From contig JADJPR010000018.1 in the NCBI GenBank assembly GCA_016713135.1, positions 62,001-126,000 on the forward strand: a stretch of DNA of 64,000 bases, given 5' to 3'. The notes under the pieces were generated by a model. The model was not told the origin of the DNA. It saw nothing but the letters and a program-made list of their open reading frames with translations, and did no database searches. Positions 45,323 through 54,944 of this stretch are shown here, in pieces. The stretch comes from Rhodanobacteraceae bacterium. Lineage in GTDB: Bacteria; Pseudomonadota; Gammaproteobacteria; Xanthomonadales; SZUA-5. Positions within the stretch are counted from its first letter, which is position 1, and the number at the start of each line of letters is the position of its first letter. The position numbers were made by a program, and so were the translations under genes.

Positions 45323-46090
45323 ATGACGATCCAAACAGGCGACCGCATCCCGAGCGCCACCCTGAGTTACCTGAAGGACGGTGTGCAGCAGATCGCCACC
45401 GATGAGCTGTTCGCCGGCAAGACCGTGGTGCTGTTCTCGGTGCCGGGTGCGTTCACGCCGACCTGCTCGGCGCGCCACTTGCCGGGCTATGTCGACCAGT
45501 TGGATGCGCTGAAGGCCAAGGGTGTCGATGCCGTGGTGTGCATGGCGGTCAACGATGCTTTCGTGATGGACGCCTGGCGCAAGAGCCAGAGCGTGCCGGA
45601 CGAGATCTACCTGCTGGCCGACGGCAATGCCGCCTTCGTCAAGGCGCTCGGCCTGGAACTGGATGCGACCAAGTTCGGCATGGGCGTACGCGGCCAGCGC
45701 TTCGCGCTGGTGGCGAAGGACGGCGTGGTGACGCATTTGTTCGTCGAGGCGCCGGGCGAGTTCAAGGTGTCGAGCGCAGAAGCGGTGCTGGAGAAACTAG
45801 GGCCGTTGCCGGGCCGGGGGGGGGCCGTGCAGGGACGCGGGGGGGGGGGGGGGGGGGGGGGGGGGGGTCGCGGCGAGGCGGGGCTCGGGCGCGGCGCGCC
45901 TGTGCGGCGCTATCGAGTCGTCAGCAGCGCCTGGAGCGCGACGGCATCCGGGTGCCAGGGGCGCTGTCGCTGGTATTCCTCGAGCGCCTCGCTGACCGCC
46001 GCGCGGGCGCTGCGGTCGGCATGTGAGTGCCAACGCGCCTGGGCCAGCACGCCGCGCGCCTCGGTGACCTCGAAGTGCTCCGGGCCGTAG
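45323..46090 (+). CDS. Peroxiredoxin-5 family thiol peroxidase, 3' end disturbed by poly-G
   Basis: The functional part (residues 1-160) is a Prx5-type peroxiredoxin that reduces peroxides with a peroxidatic Cys48 in PGAFTPTC. DLF/DELFAGKTVVLFSVPGAFTP, VCMAVNDAFVMDAW, LLADGNAAFVKALGLELD and GVRGQRFALVAKDGVV are family blocks, and the natural C-terminus would be near VSSAEAVLEKLG (about 45805). After that the frame runs on through a 9-G and a 29-G tract to a stop at 46090, overlapping the opposite-strand kinase gene. The true stop has probably been lost to a sequence error. ATG 45323 overlaps nothing and fits the family start. Confidence 0.8.
   Translation: MTIQTGDRIPSATLSYLKDGVQQIATDELFAGKTVVLFSVPGAFTPTCSARHLPGYVDQLDALKAKGVDAVVCMAVNDAFVMDAWRKSQSVPDEIYLLADGNAAFVKALGLELDATKFGMGVRGQRFALVAKDGVVTHLFVEAPGEFKVSSAEAVLEKLGPLPGRGGAVQGRGGGGGGGGGGRGEAGLGRGAPVRRYRVVSSAWSATASGCQGRCRWYSSSASLTAARALRSACECQRAWASTPRASVTSKCSGP
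45816..45867. repeat. Poly-G tracts (9 and 29 G)
   Basis: There is a run of nine G at 45816-45824 and one of 29 G at 45839-45867, between the ends of two convergent genes. Homopolymers of this length are unusual in bacteria and prone to slippage or to assembly and consensus error. Confidence 0.9.
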
Positions 46091-48720
46091 ATCCGACCCA
46101 GGGCGTCGTACGCGGATTGCGCCTGGTCGAGTGCGTCGCCCGGCTTGCCGTCCGCCAGCGCCAGCCGCGCACGGGCGATCTGCAATTGCGCTGCGTCCTC
46201 GGCACCGATGGCGCCGCTTTCCGCGAAGGCCTGTCCGGCGGAATCGATCGCGCGTCCGGCGGCGGGGCGGTCGCCGATATCGATCAGCGCCAGGGTGTAC
46301 TCGATCCAGGCCCGGCCGCGCGCCGTGCCGCTCTGGCGCGGGAACTCGCCGGCCGGCCATGCCAGCGCAGGCGCCAGCGCATCCAGTGCCTCGCTCGGTT
46401 TGCCTTGCCAGCGCAGCGCGCGTGCGAGGTAGCGTCGCGTCGCCAGCCGCTGGCGCAGCGCGGTCGTGTCCGATTCGCCTTGGCTGATCGCGCGCAGGCG
46501 GTCGATCGCGGGCTGCAATTCGCCCAGCTGCAATTCGACCAGGCCAAGGTAGGAACTGGCCGCGAGCACGCGCGGATCCTCCGCTCCGAGCTGTGGCTGC
46601 AGGCGCTCGATGGCCTCGACCAGGTCGACGCGGGCGCTCGCCAGGTCGCCCAGGCGCAACACGTCGGTGGCCTGGTTGGTCAGCTCCTGGCCGAGCAACA
46701 ACTGGTCCGTTCGCCGCTGTGCACGCAGCATGGTCAGCGCCTCGCGCCGGAGTTCGCGAGCGCGCCGATAATTGCCCTGGCGGGATTCCAGGTTGGCCTG
46801 CGCACCCAGGCTGCGCGCCAGGTCGCGGTGCAGCGGAGGCAGGATCTGGCGGCGTAGCGCGACCACTTCGCCGACGGCGATCAGCGCGTCGGCGACTTGG
46901 CCCAGGGCGGACAGTGCCAGGACGCGGTTGTGCATGGCGGTGGCGAGTTCCGGGTGGTCGCCGCCCGACACTTGCCGGCGTTCCGCGATCACCTGCTCGA
47001 AGATCGGGAGGGCGCCGGCGGCATCGCCGCTCTCCAGGGTCCAGGCGCCCAGGTCATTGAGCGCCAGCAGGGTTTCCTCGTCGCTGGCGCCGAGTCGCTG
47101 CGCCAGGGTGGCATGCACCTCGCCGGCCAGCGTTCGCGCGCGCACCGGGTCGCCCTCCGCGCCAGTGATGCTCTTGGCCACCGCCAAGGTGCGCGCGTGT
47201 TCCAGGGCATCGTCCGCCGCCGCGGTGGCCAGCCGCTGCAGGGCAAGGTCGGCATGCGTGCGCGCCAGCTTGATCTGGCCCATCGCCAGTTCGGCCTGCG
47301 CCAGCCCGCGCAGCAGGGTCACCTCGGTGAGCCAGTTGTCCGCATCGACCAGCCCACGGCCGGATTCGTACATCTCCGCGGCACGCGCGTAGTCCCCGAT
47401 GTAGAACCAGGCGCGCGCCAGCGAGGCGTACAGCCGTGCGCGCACCGCCGGCTCGGCGGCCAGTTCGCGTTCGATCCGCTGGCTGCCGCGCTCCAGCAGC
47501 GAGCGCGCGGTGATGTCGCCGCTGGCGGCGCCCTCGGGTGTGGCGCTCTCGAAGACCTCGGACAGGAAGCTGCTGACCGCTTCAGCGTGCAGGGCCTCGC
47601 GGCGCGCGATGTTGGCCTGCCACAGGGCAAGCGCCGCGCCGGCGATGACTGCAAGCACAACCGCGGCGCTTGCCCCCACCACCACCCAATGACGTCGGAT
47701 GAAGCGCTGTGCGCGGTAGCTGAAGGTGTCCGGCCGCGCGCGCACGGGGCGGCCGTCGAGGCAGGCGCGCAGATCGTCGGCAAAGGCCTCGGTGCTGGCA
47801 TAGCGCCGCTGCGGTTCGGCGCGCACGGCCATGGCCACCACCAGCGCCAGGTCGCCGCCGAGCGCCGTCGGCCTGACCGCTGCCGGGCCCTCGTCGCCGG
47901 CACGCCGACGCGCCAGCGAAAGCAGGTCGCGGGTGTCGGTGCCGGCCATCCGCGCGCGGTGCAGCGCTGTTCCGGTCAACAGTTCGAATAGCACCGCGCC
48001 GAGCGCGTAGATGTCGGTTGCGGTGCTGACCGGTTCGCCACGGACTTGCTCCGGCGCGGCGTAGGCGCGGGTGAAGAAGCGCGGTCCGGTGGCCGAGGTG
48101 TCGTCCTCGCGATCGGACTCGAGCACCTTGGCGATGCCGAAATCGAGCAGTCGCGGCTCGCCACGCGTATCGACCAGGATGTTGCCGGGCTTGAGGTCGC
48201 GGTGGACCACCAGTTGTCGATGTGCGTGCGCGACCGCATCGCAGAGCTTGAGGAACAGCTTCAGGCGCGCCGGCACATCCAGGTTGTGGCTGTCCGCGTA
48301 CTCGATCAGCGGCAGGCCATCCACCCATTCCATGACGAAGTAGGGGCGCCCCGACTGGTCGACGCCGCCATCGATCAGGCGCGCGATGTTCGGGTGTTCC
48401 AGCCGCGCCAGGATGCGCCGCTCGGCGAGGAAGCGCTGCTGGATCTCGCCCGAGTCCATGCCCAGCTTGATCAGCTTGAGCGCCGCGCGCTGCTGGAAGT
48501 CCTGGCGCGTGCGCTCGGCCAGGTAGACCGCACCCATGCCGCCGTGGCCGAGCAGCCGGCGCAGCTGCCACGGGCCGACCATCGCGCCGATCGACGGTTC
48601 GCCGGCCGCTGCGGTGGTGGCCTCGCCAGGGCCCGGCGCATCCGCCGGGCCGTCGTGCTGCGGGACCGGAATGGTCGGATGCTCGCCCACCATGGAGGTC
48701 TTCGCGGGTTCCTGCGCCAT
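45910..48720 (-). CDS. Serine/threonine protein kinase with TPR-like C-terminal domain
   Basis: This product of about 936 residues has a Hanks-type kinase domain (about 50-320): glycine loop LLGHGGMGAVYLAE, Lys in AALKLIKLG, HRDLKPGNILVD (about 171), DFGIAK (about 191), APEQ and DIYALGAVLFELLTG. All catalytic residues are present. A juxtamembrane segment leads to one transmembrane helix (about 347-367, VVVGASAAVVLAVIAGAALALW) and a long helical TPR-like outer region. It resembles the Stk/Pkn family common in xanthomonads and myxobacteria. ATG 48720 (MAQEPAKTS) was chosen because the upstream open frame crosses a palindromic repeat. Confidence 0.92.
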   Translation of the reverse strand: MAQEPAKTSMVGEHPTIPVPQHDGPADAPGPGEATTAAAGEPSIGAMVGPWQLRRLLGHGGMGAVYLAERTRQDFQQRAALKLIKLGMDSGEIQQRFLAERRILARLEHPNIARLIDGGVDQSGRPYFVMEWVDGLPLIEYADSHNLDVPARLKLFLKLCDAVAHAHRQLVVHRDLKPGNILVDTRGEPRLLDFGIAKVLESDREDDTSATGPRFFTRAYAAPEQVRGEPVSTATDIYALGAVLFELLTGTALHRARMAGTDTRDLLSLARRRAGDEGPAAVRPTALGGDLALVVAMAVRAEPQRRYASTEAFADDLRACLDGRPVRARPDTFSYRAQRFIRRHWVVVGASAAVVLAVIAGAALALWQANIARREALHAEAVSSFLSEVFESATPEGAASGDITARSLLERGSQRIERELAAEPAVRARLYASLARAWFYIGDYARAAEMYESGRGLVDADNWLTEVTLLRGLAQAELAMGQIKLARTHADLALQRLATAAADDALEHARTLAVAKSITGAEGDPVRARTLAGEVHATLAQRLGASDEETLLALNDLGAWTLESGDAAGALPIFEQVIAERRQVSGGDHPELATAMHNRVLALSALGQVADALIAVGEVVALRRQILPPLHRDLARSLGAQANLESRQGNYRRARELRREALTMLRAQRRTDQLLLGQELTNQATDVLRLGDLASARVDLVEAIERLQPQLGAEDPRVLAASSYLGLVELQLGELQPAIDRLRAISQGESDTTALRQRLATRRYLARALRWQGKPSEALDALAPALAWPAGEFPRQSGTARGRAWIEYTLALIDIGDRPAAGRAIDSAGQAFAESGAIGAEDAAQLQIARARLALADGKPGDALDQAQSAYDALGRIYGPEHFEVTEARGVLAQARWHSHADRSARAAVSEALEEYQRQRPWHPDAVALQALLTTR

Positions 48721-48852
48721 CCGGGGCCGTGATCGATCCGAGGCCGCCAGTGTAGGGGCAAGCGCCACCGCTTGCTCGGTGGCAGCCGGCGGCTGCAGGC
48801 TTCGGTCACAGCACCCGGATCGCTGTCCAGGTTCCGAAGGCTCGCGTTGCGC

Positions 48853-48931
48853 AGCCCGGAGTACGCGCAGCGCGCGTGCTCCGGGTACTTGCGGCAAGCA
48901 CCCGAAGCACCGCTGCGCGGTACTTCGGGCT
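48853..48931. repeat. REP-like palindromic element, copy B
   Basis: Two hairpins in a row: CCCGGAGTACGCGC…GCGCGTGCTCCGGG and CCCGAAGCACCGC…GCGGTACTTCGGG, joined by the ACTTGCGGCAAGCA module also found at 26040. It lies between the NAD-GDH stop and the kinase start. Confidence 0.7.
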
Positions 48932-48939
48932 ACCCAGGA

Positions 48940-51900
48940 TCAGGCCCCCGAGGCCACCAGCAACGCCAGACGCCGCACGGCCACCGAGATGGTCGGGTAA
49001 TCGAGCGACTTCTGCGTGCGGATCTCGTTGAACATGCCGAGGGTGAAGGTCAGCGTGCTGTCGGCCGACTCGACCCAGGCCTGCACCCGACCCTGGCCCG
49101 CGGGCGCCGGCCGCTTGAGCAGTTGCGCCGCCAGCGCACGGCGCTGGCTGAACAACTCGTCGCGCAGCACGCCGCGGGCATTCGCATGCCAGCGGCCGGA
49201 CACCGGCAGGGTCTCGATCGCGTCCGAGAACCACTTCAGGTGCAGCGCCTCGCCGATGTCGAAGTAGACCCGTGCGGCTTCGACCACCGGCACCTTCTGC
49301 TCCTGCGCCAGGTCGATCACGTCGAAGGCCGAATTCAGCGCGCCGAGCGCGCTGATACGGCGGGCCATCGCCTGCGGGTAGCCTGCGGCGGTCAGTTCCC
49401 GCTCCTTCTCCGCATAGCGCAGGCGATAGCTCTCCGGCAGCACCTGGTCCAGCGCCGTGACCAACTGCTCGAAGCCCGCCGAGAAGCGATCGACGATCGC
49501 GGCGATTTCCAGCTTCTGGGTGGGTAGCTGCAGCAGCCAGCGGGTCAGGTTGCGCAGCAGATTCCAGATGCTCAGGGTCACGTCGATGTAGACGCGCTCG
49601 GGCACGCCGCCACAGCTGTCCATCTCCGCCCACCACTCGCGCGCATGCACCACTTCGCGCGCGATGGTGAACGCCTTGGCGATCTCGGCGGCGCTCTTGC
49701 CGGTGTCCTCCGCCATGCGCATGATGAAGGTGGCGCCCATGCGGTTGACGATGGAATTGGTCACCTGGGTGGCGATGATCTCGCGGCGCAGGCGGTGCTT
49801 CTCCATGGTCTGCGCGAAGCGCTCGCGCAGCGGCGTCGGGAAGTACATCTGCAGTTCCTTCGACAGGTAGGCGTCCTCGGGGACGTCCGAATCGAGCAAC
49901 TGCTTGTACAGCACGATCTTCGAATACGAGAGCAGGATCGACAGCTCCGGCCGGCTGAGGCCCTGGCCCTTGGCCTTGCGCTCCTCGAACTCGGCGTCGG
50001 TTGGCAGGTATTCCAGCCCACGGTCCAGCAGTCCCTGCTGCTCCAGGGTGCGCACGAAATGCTGCTTGGAGCCCAGGCGCGGCACCGACAGCGCCTGCAT
50101 CAGGCTGATCGCCAGGTTCTGGCGGAAGTTGTCGAACAGCACCAGGCGTTCGACTTCGTCGGTCATCGCCACCAGCAGTTCGTCGCGCTGCTCCAGCGTG
50201 AGCTGGCCGAGTTCGATCGCGGTGTTCAGCAGGATCTTGATGTTGACCTCGTGGTCCGAGGTGTCCACGCCGGCCGAATTGTCGATGAAGTCGGTGTTCA
50301 GCAGACCGCCGGCCTGGGCGAACTCGATGCGCCCGCGCTGGGTCAGGCCGAGGTTGCCGCCCTCGCCGACGATGCGGCAGCGCAGCTCGCGGCCATTGAC
50401 GCGCACCGCGTTGTTGCCGCGGTCGCCGCACTCGTCGTTGGACTCGCTGGTCGCCTTGACGTAGACGCCGATGCCGCCGTTCCAGAGCAGCTCCACCGGC
50501 GCCTTGAGGATCGCGCGCATCAGTTCGGCCGGGGTCAGCTGGGTGACCTCGTCGTCGATGCCCAGCACCTCGCGCACCTGCGGCGTGATCGGGATGAACT
50601 TGGCGCTGCGCGGATGCACCCCGCCGCCTTCGCTGATCAGGCTGGCGTCGTAATCCGCCCACGAGGAGCGCGGCAGGGCGAACATGCGCTCGCGCTCGAC
50701 GAAACTGCGCGCCGAATCCGGGTTCGGGTCGAGGAAGATGTGGCGGTGGTCGAAGGCCGCGACCAGGCGGATATGGCGGCTCAGCAGCATGCCGTTGCCG
50801 AAAACGTCGCCCGACATGTCGCCGATGCCGGCGCAGGTGAAGTCCTCGGCCTGGCTGTCCTTGCCGATCGCACGGAAATGGCGCTTGACGCTCTCCCAGC
50901 CGCCCTTTGCCGTGATCCCCATCTTCTTGTGGTCGTAGCCCTTCGATCCGCCCGAGGCGAAGGCGTCGTCGAGCCAGAAGCCGTATTCCTGGCTGAGCGC
51001 GTTGGCGATGTCGGAGAAGGTCGCGGTGCCCTTGTCGGCGGCGACCACCAGGTAGGGATCGTCCGGGTCGTGACGCACCACATCCACCGGCGGCGCCACC
51101 GCGCCGTCGACGATGTTGTCGGTGATGTCGAGCAGGCCGCGGATGAAGGTGCGGTAGCAGGCCACGCCCTCGGCCAGCACTGCGTCGCGGTCGCCGCCGA
51201 CCGGCGGCTGCTTGACGACGAAGCCGCCCTTGGCGCCGACCGGCACGATCACCGCGTTCTTCACCGTCTGCGCCTTCATCAGTCCCAGCACCTCGGTGCG
51301 GAAATCCTCGCGCCGGTCCGACCAGCGCAGGCCGCCGCGCGCCACCGTGCCCATGCGCAGGTGCACGCCTTCCACCCGCGGCGAGTAGACGAAGATCTCG
51401 CGATAGGGCACCGGCTTGGGCAGTCCTGGCACCCGGCTGGAGTCGAACTTGAACGACACATAGTCCTTCGGCTTGCCGTCCAGGCGCTGGTAATGGTTGG
51501 TGCGCAACGTCGCGCGCATGGTGTCCTTGAACGCGCGCAGGATGCGGTCTTCGTCCAGGCTCGACACCACCTCCAGCAGGTCGCCCAGCACCTGTTCCAG
51601 CAGCGCGATCTGTTCCTCGCGCGGCTTGATGTACATGTCGAGCACGGTGGCGATCAGGTTGGGCAGGCGGGTGCGCAGTTCCTCGTTGGCGAGCGAGGTG
51701 AAATCCCGCTCCATGCGCCGGCGCGAGGCATCCGCATGTGCCTTCTGCTCGCGCGCTGGATCGAAGCGAGCGTGGAACAGCTCCACCAGCATGCGCGTGG
51801 TGATCGGGTGCAGCGCGAGCACGCGCTCCATGTAGGCCTGCGAGTAGGTGACGCCGGTCTGCAGCAGGTACTTGCAGTAGCCGCGCAGGATCACCACGTC

Positions 51901-53877
51901 GCGGATGTCGAGCTCGGCACCCAGCACCAGGCGGTTGAAGCCGTCGTTCTCCACCCGGCCGCGCCAGATCTGCTCGAAGCCCGCCTGGAAGCGCTCGCGC
52001 GCCTGGTCCAGGTTCTCGCCGAGGTGCACCAGCGGCTCCACCTCGAAATCCTGGATGTGGATGTTGATGCCCGGCACCTGCATCTCGTAGGGATGCTCCG
52101 AATGCACCCTCAGGCCCATGTTCTCCAGCATCGGCAGGGCGTCCGACAGGCCGATCGGTGCCCCCATGCGGAACGATTTGAAGCGCAGCGCGCCGTCGCT
52201 CTTCTTGCGCGGGCGGTACAACTGCAGGCGCACATCCTGACTGTCCCTGAGTTGCGCCGCGGCCTCGACATCGGCGGCAGCCACCCAGGGCGTGACCGCC
52301 TCGATGTAACCGGCAGGCAATGCCTTGCCGAAGCGGTTGCTCAGCTTGGTGCCGCGTTCCTCGCCGTGCTTCTGGATCAGGATGTCGCGCAGCTCGTCCT
52401 GCCAGTTGCGCACGATCTGCGCCAGCCGCTGCTCGATCTCGCGCACCTCGTAGACCGGCTTCTCGCCGGCCTTCGGGCGCACCACCACATGCAGGCGCGC
52501 CAGCATCGACTCGGAGACGTGCACCGAGGAGTCGAAGCGCTCGCCGGCGAAGGCGCGCTTCAGGGTCTGCTCGATGCGCTCGCGGATCTCACTGGTGAAG
52601 CGGTCACGCGGGATGTAGACCAGGCAGGAGAAATAGCGGCCGTAGCGGTCGCGGCGCACGAACAAACGGGTGCGCTGGCGTTCCTGCAGGTTGAGGATGC
52701 CGACGGCGGTATCGAACAATTCGTTGGCGGTTGCCTGGAACAGCTCGTCGCGCGGCAGCGTCTCCAGGATGTGCTGCAGCCGCTTGGCGCCGTGGCCGCT
52801 GCGGTGGAGGTTGCTGCGCGCGAACACAACGTCCACCTTGGTGCGGATCAGCGGGATGTCCTTCGGCCGCGTGGTGTAGGCGGTTGAGGTGTAAAGGCCG
52901 AGGAAGCGATCCTCGCCAACCGGGCGGCCTTCGCTGTCGAAGCGCAGCACGCCGACATAGTCCATGTAGCCCGGGTGATGCACGGTCGAGCGCGCATTGG
53001 TCTTCGACAGGATCAGGAGGTCAGGCAGGGTGCCCTGCGGCAAGTCGCGTGCCGCCAGCGAGGACAGCGGGCGCGCCGGGAGTTGCGATTCGTCGCCGCG
53101 CAGCAGCCCGAGGCCACTGCCGGGAACAGCGCGCAGCACTTCATTGCCCTCAGGCCCGCTGGTCTCGTAGGCGCGGTAGCCGAGCAGCGTGAAGTGATTG
53201 TCCGCCATCCAGCGCAGGTAATCGCCGCACTCGATGACATGCTCGGAATCGTGCTGGAGTTCACGCGCCGACAAGCCTTCGGCCAGTCCCAGCAGACGCT
53301 CGCGCATAGCGTCGAAATCGCGCACGCAAGCGCGCACGTCGGCGAGCACGCGCTCGATACGCTCGCACAGCGTCTCCAGGCGTCCGGGCTCGGTCTGGCG
53401 GTCCACCTCAATATGCATGATTGACTCGGACTTGAGCCCGTCGTCCTGACCGAAACCGAGAATGTGGCCGCCCGGATCGCGCTGCACCTTGATCACCGGA
53501 TGCAGGATCAGGTGCGTCAGGGTGTGGTCCTGGGCGATCGCCATGCTGACCGTGTCGACCAGGAAGGGCATGTCGTCGTTGACGATCTGGATCACCGTGT
53601 GGGTGCTCTCCCAGCCATCGTCTTCGTGGGTCGGATTGCACACCCGCACCTTGGCGGCATGCGCCGGGCGCTCGCGGAAGAAACGCAGCAGGTCCAGCGT
53701 CAGCGCCGCCCAGACCGCGGAGGTACGGTCGCCGTACTCGTCCTCCGGCAGGAACTCGAACAGCCGCGCGGCAAAGGCGCTGGCTTCCTTGAGCTTGGGA
53801 CCGGACACCAGGGATTTCAGGGAATCCTGGACCTGCACCAGCGCGAGGCTGGCGTCGGCGTTATGTGCTGCGCTCAT
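48940..53877 (-). CDS. NAD-specific glutamate dehydrogenase, large (about 180 kDa) type
   Basis: This 1645-residue enzyme oxidatively deaminates glutamate to 2-oxoglutarate with NAD, feeding amino-acid carbon into the TCA cycle. It has the layout of the large GDH class: N-terminal ACT-like regulatory segments (THTVIQIVNDDMPFLVDTVSMAIA…), a long mid region and the catalytic domain with PVGAKGGFVVKQPP (substrate Lys, about 882) and the Rossmann part (FGNGMLLSRHIRLVAAFDHRHIFLDPNPD). The C-terminal helical region has no named function. It is a single-gene unit starting at ATG 53877. The length is usual for the family and there are no frame breaks in nearly 5 kb. Confidence 0.96.
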   Translation of the reverse strand: MSAAHNADASLALVQVQDSLKSLVSGPKLKEASAFAARLFEFLPEDEYGDRTSAVWAALTLDLLRFFRERPAHAAKVRVCNPTHEDDGWESTHTVIQIVNDDMPFLVDTVSMAIAQDHTLTHLILHPVIKVQRDPGGHILGFGQDDGLKSESIMHIEVDRQTEPGRLETLCERIERVLADVRACVRDFDAMRERLLGLAEGLSARELQHDSEHVIECGDYLRWMADNHFTLLGYRAYETSGPEGNEVLRAVPGSGLGLLRGDESQLPARPLSSLAARDLPQGTLPDLLILSKTNARSTVHHPGYMDYVGVLRFDSEGRPVGEDRFLGLYTSTAYTTRPKDIPLIRTKVDVVFARSNLHRSGHGAKRLQHILETLPRDELFQATANELFDTAVGILNLQERQRTRLFVRRDRYGRYFSCLVYIPRDRFTSEIRERIEQTLKRAFAGERFDSSVHVSESMLARLHVVVRPKAGEKPVYEVREIEQRLAQIVRNWQDELRDILIQKHGEERGTKLSNRFGKALPAGYIEAVTPWVAAADVEAAAQLRDSQDVRLQLYRPRKKSDGALRFKSFRMGAPIGLSDALPMLENMGLRVHSEHPYEMQVPGINIHIQDFEVEPLVHLGENLDQARERFQAGFEQIWRGRVENDGFNRLVLGAELDIRDVVILRGYCKYLLQTGVTYSQAYMERVLALHPITTRMLVELFHARFDPAREQKAHADASRRRMERDFTSLANEELRTRLPNLIATVLDMYIKPREEQIALLEQVLGDLLEVVSSLDEDRILRAFKDTMRATLRTNHYQRLDGKPKDYVSFKFDSSRVPGLPKPVPYREIFVYSPRVEGVHLRMGTVARGGLRWSDRREDFRTEVLGLMKAQTVKNAVIVPVGAKGGFVVKQPPVGGDRDAVLAEGVACYRTFIRGLLDITDNIVDGAVAPPVDVVRHDPDDPYLVVAADKGTATFSDIANALSQEYGFWLDDAFASGGSKGYDHKKMGITAKGGWESVKRHFRAIGKDSQAEDFTCAGIGDMSGDVFGNGMLLSRHIRLVAAFDHRHIFLDPNPDSARSFVERERMFALPRSSWADYDASLISEGGGVHPRSAKFIPITPQVREVLGIDDEVTQLTPAELMRAILKAPVELLWNGGIGVYVKATSESNDECGDRGNNAVRVNGRELRCRIVGEGGNLGLTQRGRIEFAQAGGLLNTDFIDNSAGVDTSDHEVNIKILLNTAIELGQLTLEQRDELLVAMTDEVERLVLFDNFRQNLAISLMQALSVPRLGSKQHFVRTLEQQGLLDRGLEYLPTDAEFEERKAKGQGLSRPELSILLSYSKIVLYKQLLDSDVPEDAYLSKELQMYFPTPLRERFAQTMEKHRLRREIIATQVTNSIVNRMGATFIMRMAEDTGKSAAEIAKAFTIAREVVHAREWWAEMDSCGGVPERVYIDVTLSIWNLLRNLTRWLLQLPTQKLEIAAIVDRFSAGFEQLVTALDQVLPESYRLRYAEKERELTAAGYPQAMARRISALGALNSAFDVIDLAQEQKVPVVEAARVYFDIGEALHLKWFSDAIETLPVSGRWHANARGVLRDELFSQRRALAAQLLKRPAPAGQGRVQAWVESADSTLTFTLGMFNEIRTQKSLDYPTISVAVRRLALLVASGA

Positions 53878-53995
53878 GACGGGCGAAAGTCGCTGATTTG
53901 CGAAGGAACCGTAAAGATAGCCCCGTTGGGTTGCAGGCTCTACCCGCGGTGCAGCATCGCGGCCAGCGACGCTTCAGGCAGCGCGTGCGCGCTGC

Positions 53996-54184
53996 GTGGG
54001 TTGTGGGCTGAAAGTTCTGGGTCGTGGGCAGCGAAGCGCGGGTTCGGCCGCAGACAATCTCTGGCGGCCGATGGAGAGATCGCGGACAGAGTTCGCCCTC
54101 ACAGTGTGCGGCATGCGTGCTTTGCCGCCCACAACCCACAACCCACAACCCACAACCCACAACCCACACCCACAACCCACAACC
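53996..54184. repeat. Intergenic inverted repeat of GGGTTGT-type 7-mers, copy 4
   Basis: The left arm starts at 53996 (GTGGGTTGTGGGCTG…TCGTGGGCAGCGAAG). The right arm 54119-54184 (TTTGCCGCCCACAACCC then six tandem words) is longer, so the arms are unequal. The loop is about 80 bases. It lies between the hvfC-like stop and the NAD-GDH start. This accounts for most of the 311 bases without a gene. Confidence 0.85.
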
Positions 54185-54188
54185 GGCG

Positions 54189-54944
54189 CTAGCGCAGTCC
54201 CGCGATCACATCCCGTTCAATCCATCCGCAGAGCAGCGCGCGCGCCGGTTCGACCAGCGCCGCCGGGTCCGGGTGGCCGGACTCGCGCGCCAGTTGCTCG
54301 ACCAGCTCAAGCCCGCTGCGGCCGCTGTCTTCCTGCACCAGCGCCAGCAGGCGCGCGGCGAGTGGTTCCAGCGCCTGGAACTGCACCTTGTCGGCGCGGT
54401 TGCGGTAGATCAGCAGCCAGGTCGGCTGCGCCGGCGCTTCCGTGGGCTGGAATTCGCGCCGGATCAGATGCACCGGGTAGCGGTAGCCGAGCAGCCAGGC
54501 GCAGGGCGCGGGCACTGGTATTGATTCGATCGGGTCGCCGTCGCGGGTCTCGATGGCCACCGCGTCGATGTCGCTGCCGTCCAGGTCCAGTGCCAGTTCG
54601 GCCCACTCGTAGTGCGCCAGTTCGTGCAGGAAAGGCCGCTCGGCTGCCCAATGCCCAGGGTGCTCGCCGAGGAAGCGCACGAACTCGCTGCCGAGTTCGT
54701 GGAACAGCGGCGTATGTGCGGCGTGATCGGCGTAGAAGCGGCGAACCAGAGCAGTCCATTGCTCGGTGTCGAGCAGCCTGCGGATCACCGGGAAGTTGCC
54801 GGAGAGCAGCCCGGCCACATTGTTGAACAACAGCTCGCGATAGATCCCGACGCGCCGGTCTTCCAGACCTTCCGGCGCCGGCACCGCGGCCGGATCCCGC
54901 AAGTGGCGCGCCAGCGCCAGCTGCAGATCTTCAAACGGCGGCAT
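54189..54944 (-). CDS. HvfC-like DUF2063 partner protein of the MNIO peptide-modification system
   Basis: This 251-residue protein has the DUF2063 N-terminal pattern (FEDLQLALARHLRDP, RVGIYRELLFNNVAGLLSGNFPVIRRLL) and a C-terminal winged-helix-like part. In HvfC/MbnC-type systems it is the partner that holds the precursor peptide for the MNIO (DUF692) enzyme. The gene overlaps the MNIO gene by 14 bases (54931-54944), so they are translationally coupled. It has no known catalytic residues of its own. It is last in the cassette hvfA-hvfB-hvfC; no DoxX-type fourth gene follows. Confidence 0.9.
   Translation of the reverse strand: MPPFEDLQLALARHLRDPAAVPAPEGLEDRRVGIYRELLFNNVAGLLSGNFPVIRRLLDTEQWTALVRRFYADHAAHTPLFHELGSEFVRFLGEHPGHWAAERPFLHELAHYEWAELALDLDGSDIDAVAIETRDGDPIESIPVPAPCAWLLGYRYPVHLIRREFQPTEAPAQPTWLLIYRNRADKVQFQALEPLAARLLALVQEDSGRSGLELVEQLARESGHPDPAALVEPARALLCGWIERDVIAGLR

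Noticed and set aside
49645..52887. A 1080-codon open frame on the plus strand
   Set aside because: It is exactly antisense to the intact NAD-glutamate dehydrogenase, is rich in His, Gln, Arg and Ala as expected for a high-GC shadow frame, and has no family similarity.
194..54184. The GGGTTGT elements as insertion sequences or MITEs
   Set aside because: There are no matching target duplications, the centres are unrelated, the arm lengths differ between copies, and no transposase is in the window.
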